Source of the DNA: Clostridia bacterium
GTDB taxonomy: Bacteria; Bacillota; Clostridia; Christensenellales; Aristaeellaceae
DNA length: 8,792 bases
Direction: 5' to 3'
NCBI GenBank assembly: GCA_016296675.1
Contig: JAEDIV010000108.1
Span: forward strand, 1 to 8,792
Below, one piece after another: positions 7,490 to 8,792 of the stretch. A model generated the notes under the pieces. The model was not told the DNA's origin, ran no database searches, and saw only the letters and a program-made list of their open reading frames with translations. Made by a program: the position numbers and the translations under genes. The stretch's first letter is position 1; each line of letters begins with the position of its first letter.

Positions 7490-8107
7490 ATGCTGATTAT
7501 CGGTATTTGCGGCGCGAGCGGCAGCGGAAAAAGCACGCTTGCGGAGGAACTTGTAAAAAAGATCACGAAACCTGCGGTTCTTATCAATCAGGACGCGTAT
7601 TACCGCGATCATGCATACCTGCCCTTTGAGGAGCGTGCGAAAATCAACTATGATGAACCATGCGTTTTTGAGCATGACGAACTTCTGTATGATATGAAGC
7701 AGCTTTCCGAGGGAAAGAGCATTACCAGAAAACAGTATGACTATGCCAATCATCGGAGAGCCGATCAGACAAACGAGCTGATTCATCCGGCGGACATCGT
7801 GATCATCGAAGGCATTCATGCGTTTTATGACGAACGCCTGCGTGACATGATGGACTTCAAAATCTACATCAGGGTTGATCCCGACATCTGCCTTCTGCGA
7901 AGAGTCAAGCGTGATATCAATCACCGCGGCCGTGAAATCAACGGCATTGCTGAGCAGTATCTGTCGACGGTCAAACCCATGTACGAAAGGTATATCAAAA
8001 CGTATATCGAATATGCCGACCTGATTGTCGCAGGCGGCGGAAAGAACGCAAAAATCAGCGATATCCTGGCTTTCTACATCAATGCCGGTCAGGTGGAGGA
8101 CAAATAA
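7490..8107 (+). CDS. udk: Uridine kinase (uridine/cytidine kinase)
   Basis: Phosphorylates uridine and cytidine to UMP and CMP in pyrimidine salvage, using a nucleoside triphosphate. The 205-residue length is typical. The P-loop GASGSGKST is at residues 8-16; QDAYYRD (34-40) carries the probable catalytic aspartate D35; FEERAKINYDEP (46-57) and YDYANHRR (83-90) are family blocks that bind the nucleoside; IIEGIHAF (105-112) is the Walker B-like strand; RRVKRDINHRGR (137-148) is the lid; GGGKN (182-186) follows near the C-terminus. The start has AAAGGAG (7472-7478) with an 11-base spacer, slightly long but with no better ATG. It is the first gene of a unit with the acetyltransferase, which begins at the next base after its stop. 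Confidence 0.94.
   Translation: MLIIGICGASGSGKSTLAEELVKKITKPAVLINQDAYYRDHAYLPFEERAKINYDEPCVFEHDELLYDMKQLSEGKSITRKQYDYANHRRADQTNELIHPADIVIIEGIHAFYDERLRDMMDFKIYIRVDPDICLLRRVKRDINHRGREINGIAEQYLSTVKPMYERYIKTYIEYADLIVAGGGKNAKISDILAFYINAGQVEDK
8095..8099 (+). promoter_or_regulatory. Ribosome binding site fixing a GTG start
   Basis: GGAGG inside the last codons of udk, eight bases before the GTG at 8108-8110. It supports GTG as the acetyltransferase start, directly abutting the udk stop (TAAGTG). Confidence 0.75.
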
Positions 8108-8602
8108 GTGAGCGAAATACAATTCCGCTCCTTGGCTGAATTTCCGCGGGGAACGCTGAAAAGCCAGCTTATGGATGCATATTCCTTTGATCCAAATTGG
8201 CAGAAACTGTATGAAGCTGACTGGCAGGCATACGACGATTTTTTCTATGAAAACGAAAGCGTACTTAAAACCTGCGGGTTTGTGACGTGCTTGGGCGCAA
8301 AGCCTATCGGGCATATTTCTTGGGATCCGAGAAACGCGCCCGGCTGTGTGATCATCGGGCACAATTGCATTCTGACGAAATACAAGGGCAAAGGCTATGG
8401 AAAAAGACAGCTTCAGGAAGCGGTCAGAAGAATAAAAGAGCGCTTGAATCCCGAAAAAATCATTGTCACCACCAATGAAAAGCTGATCGCCAAATACAAT
8501 TACGAAAGCGTAGGCTTCAGACTCGTAAAGCGCGAAAAAAACACGGACGAATCCGCGTTTTCGGGCGATTATCTGTTTTATGAGATGGAAGTAAACGCAT
8601 AG
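8108..8602 (+). CDS. GNAT-family N-acetyltransferase, substrate unknown
   Basis: A probable acetyl-CoA-dependent acyltransferase of 164 residues, a usual size for a single GNAT domain. The acetyl-CoA pyrophosphate-binding loop is KYKGKGYGKRQL (91-102), fitting the R/Q-x-x-G-x-G/A motif with lysine in the first place (K93-G94-K95-G96-Y97-G98). The preceding strand is VIIGHNCIL (81-89). The later GNAT motif B region is NEKLIAKYNYESVGFRLVKREK (123-144), where acceptor-side residues and the common YxSVGF pattern lie. The N-terminal 45 residues (many aromatic and acidic residues, including YEADWQAYDDFF) are not a motif I recognise. Initiation is at GTG, next to the udk stop, with GGAGG eight bases upstream, so it is translated with udk. 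Acceptor could be a small molecule, a peptide or a protein; nothing in the sequence decides this. Confidence 0.85.
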   Translation: MSEIQFRSLAEFPRGTLKSQLMDAYSFDPNWQKLYEADWQAYDDFFYENESVLKTCGFVTCLGAKPIGHISWDPRNAPGCVIIGHNCILTKYKGKGYGKRQLQEAVRRIKERLNPEKIIVTTNEKLIAKYNYESVGFRLVKREKNTDESAFSGDYLFYEMEVNA

Positions 8603-8633
8603 GCAAATAAATCAAATATCGAACGTGTATCCT

Positions 8634-8658
8634 GTAGGGGAGGCGTTCCGCCTCCCGC
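8634..8658. repeat. Intergenic palindrome, REP-like hairpin
   Basis: GGGAGGC (8638-8644) and GCCTCCC (8650-8656) form a perfect seven-pair GC-rich stem with a five-base loop, within the context TGTAGGGGAGGC...GCCTCCCGC. No T-tract follows on either strand, so it is not a standard terminator. From memory, similar TGTAGGGG-type palindromes recur between genes in gut Clostridia, but only one copy is in this window. It could still stabilise the 3' end of the udk-acetyltransferase mRNA. Shortly after, GATATC occurs twice (8660-8665 and 8671-8676) around TTAAT, another potential hairpin. Confidence 0.5.
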
Positions 8659-8702
8659 TGATATCTTAATGATATCGAAAAGGTGCGCCTTCCAACGGTC
8701 CA

Positions 8703-8737
8703 TAAAAAAGAGCTGCTTCTTTGATGGAAGCAGCTCT
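8703..8737 (-). terminator. Strong intrinsic terminator for a gene to the right, minus strand
   Basis: AGAGCTGCTTC (8709-8719) and GAAGCAGCTCT (8727-8737) make a perfect 11-pair stem with a seven-base loop. Read on the minus strand, it is followed by CTTTTTTATGG, a good U-tract; on the plus strand no T-run follows. It should therefore end a minus-strand transcript entering from the right edge, converging on the acetyltransferase. One minus-strand frame stops at TGA 8747-8745, eight bases before the hairpin, but only 15 codons of it are visible, too few to call a gene. Confidence 0.8.
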
Positions 8738-8768
8738 CAGATCATCAACAAACCTCCGGGAGAGGTAT

Positions 8769-8792
8769 GGAGAGGGAGCGCACTTCCTCTCC
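8769..8792. repeat. Inverted repeat at the right edge
   Basis: GGAGAGG (8769-8775) and CCTCTCC (8786-8792) are inverted copies around a ten-base spacer, with a related small palindrome CCTCCGGGAGAGG just before (8753-8765). The structure touches the window end and may continue. It may belong to an intergenic repeat or be the 3' end of a gene; I cannot tell. Confidence 0.35.

Noticed and set aside
7451..8362. Minus-strand open frame of 303 codons
   Set aside because: It lies antisense across udk and the acetyltransferase gene, both firmly identified, spans their junction and promoter, and shows no recognisable domain.
8637..8657. GC hairpin as the terminator of the udk operon
   Set aside because: No T-run follows the stem on the plus strand, so it does not fit the intrinsic terminator form.

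Overview
The window looks like ordinary chromosome from a Clostridia-type Firmicute, probably an uncultured gut anaerobe. This is inferred from a groES-groEL operon under a perfect CIRCE operator, strong AGGAGG-type ribosome binding sites, short intergenic gaps with compact hairpin terminators, and protein sequences that read as Firmicutes. I see no mobile element, CRISPR array, phage gene, tRNA or rRNA.

Layout. Positions 1-1411 (minus strand) hold groES and the first two thirds of groEL, preceded by CIRCE at 1443-1469. Diverging from this on the plus strand is a dCMP deaminase gene (1609-2061) with its own sigma-A-type promoter and a hairpin terminator. Next come two plus-strand carbohydrate genes 18 bases apart: a GH95 glycoside hydrolase (alpha-L-fucosidase or alpha-L-galactosidase, 2133-4439) and a Cys-type S1 sulfatase (4458-5927). 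Neither has a signal peptide. A hairpin at 5945-5977 ends the opposing minus-strand pair: a ten-helix AEC-family (auxin efflux carrier-like) permease (6409-7335) followed by a PaaI-like hotdog thioesterase (6000-6395). A divergent promoter region (7336-7489) separates that pair from a plus-strand uridine kinase (udk, 7490-8107), whose stop codon abuts the GTG start of a GNAT acetyltransferase (8108-8602). The last 190 bases hold palindromic sequences and a strong minus-strand terminator for a gene lying mostly or wholly to the right.

How the genes fit together. groES/groEL is the heat-shock chaperonin, repressed by HrcA at CIRCE. dCMP deaminase (dUMP for thymidylate synthesis) and uridine kinase (pyrimidine salvage) are both pyrimidine enzymes but form separate units. 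The GH95 and sulfatase pair is the only accessory-looking part: together they could desulfate and trim imported sulfated oligosaccharides carrying L-fucose or L-galactose in the cytosol, but no transporter, regulator or sulfatase-maturating enzyme is in view. The permease and thioesterase appear translationally coupled; their substrates cannot be read from sequence.

I did not find a clearly new system. The best leads are the threonine in the GH95 active site that may indicate alpha-L-galactosidase activity, the intracellular GH95-sulfatase pair, and the unexplained palindromes at the right edge.
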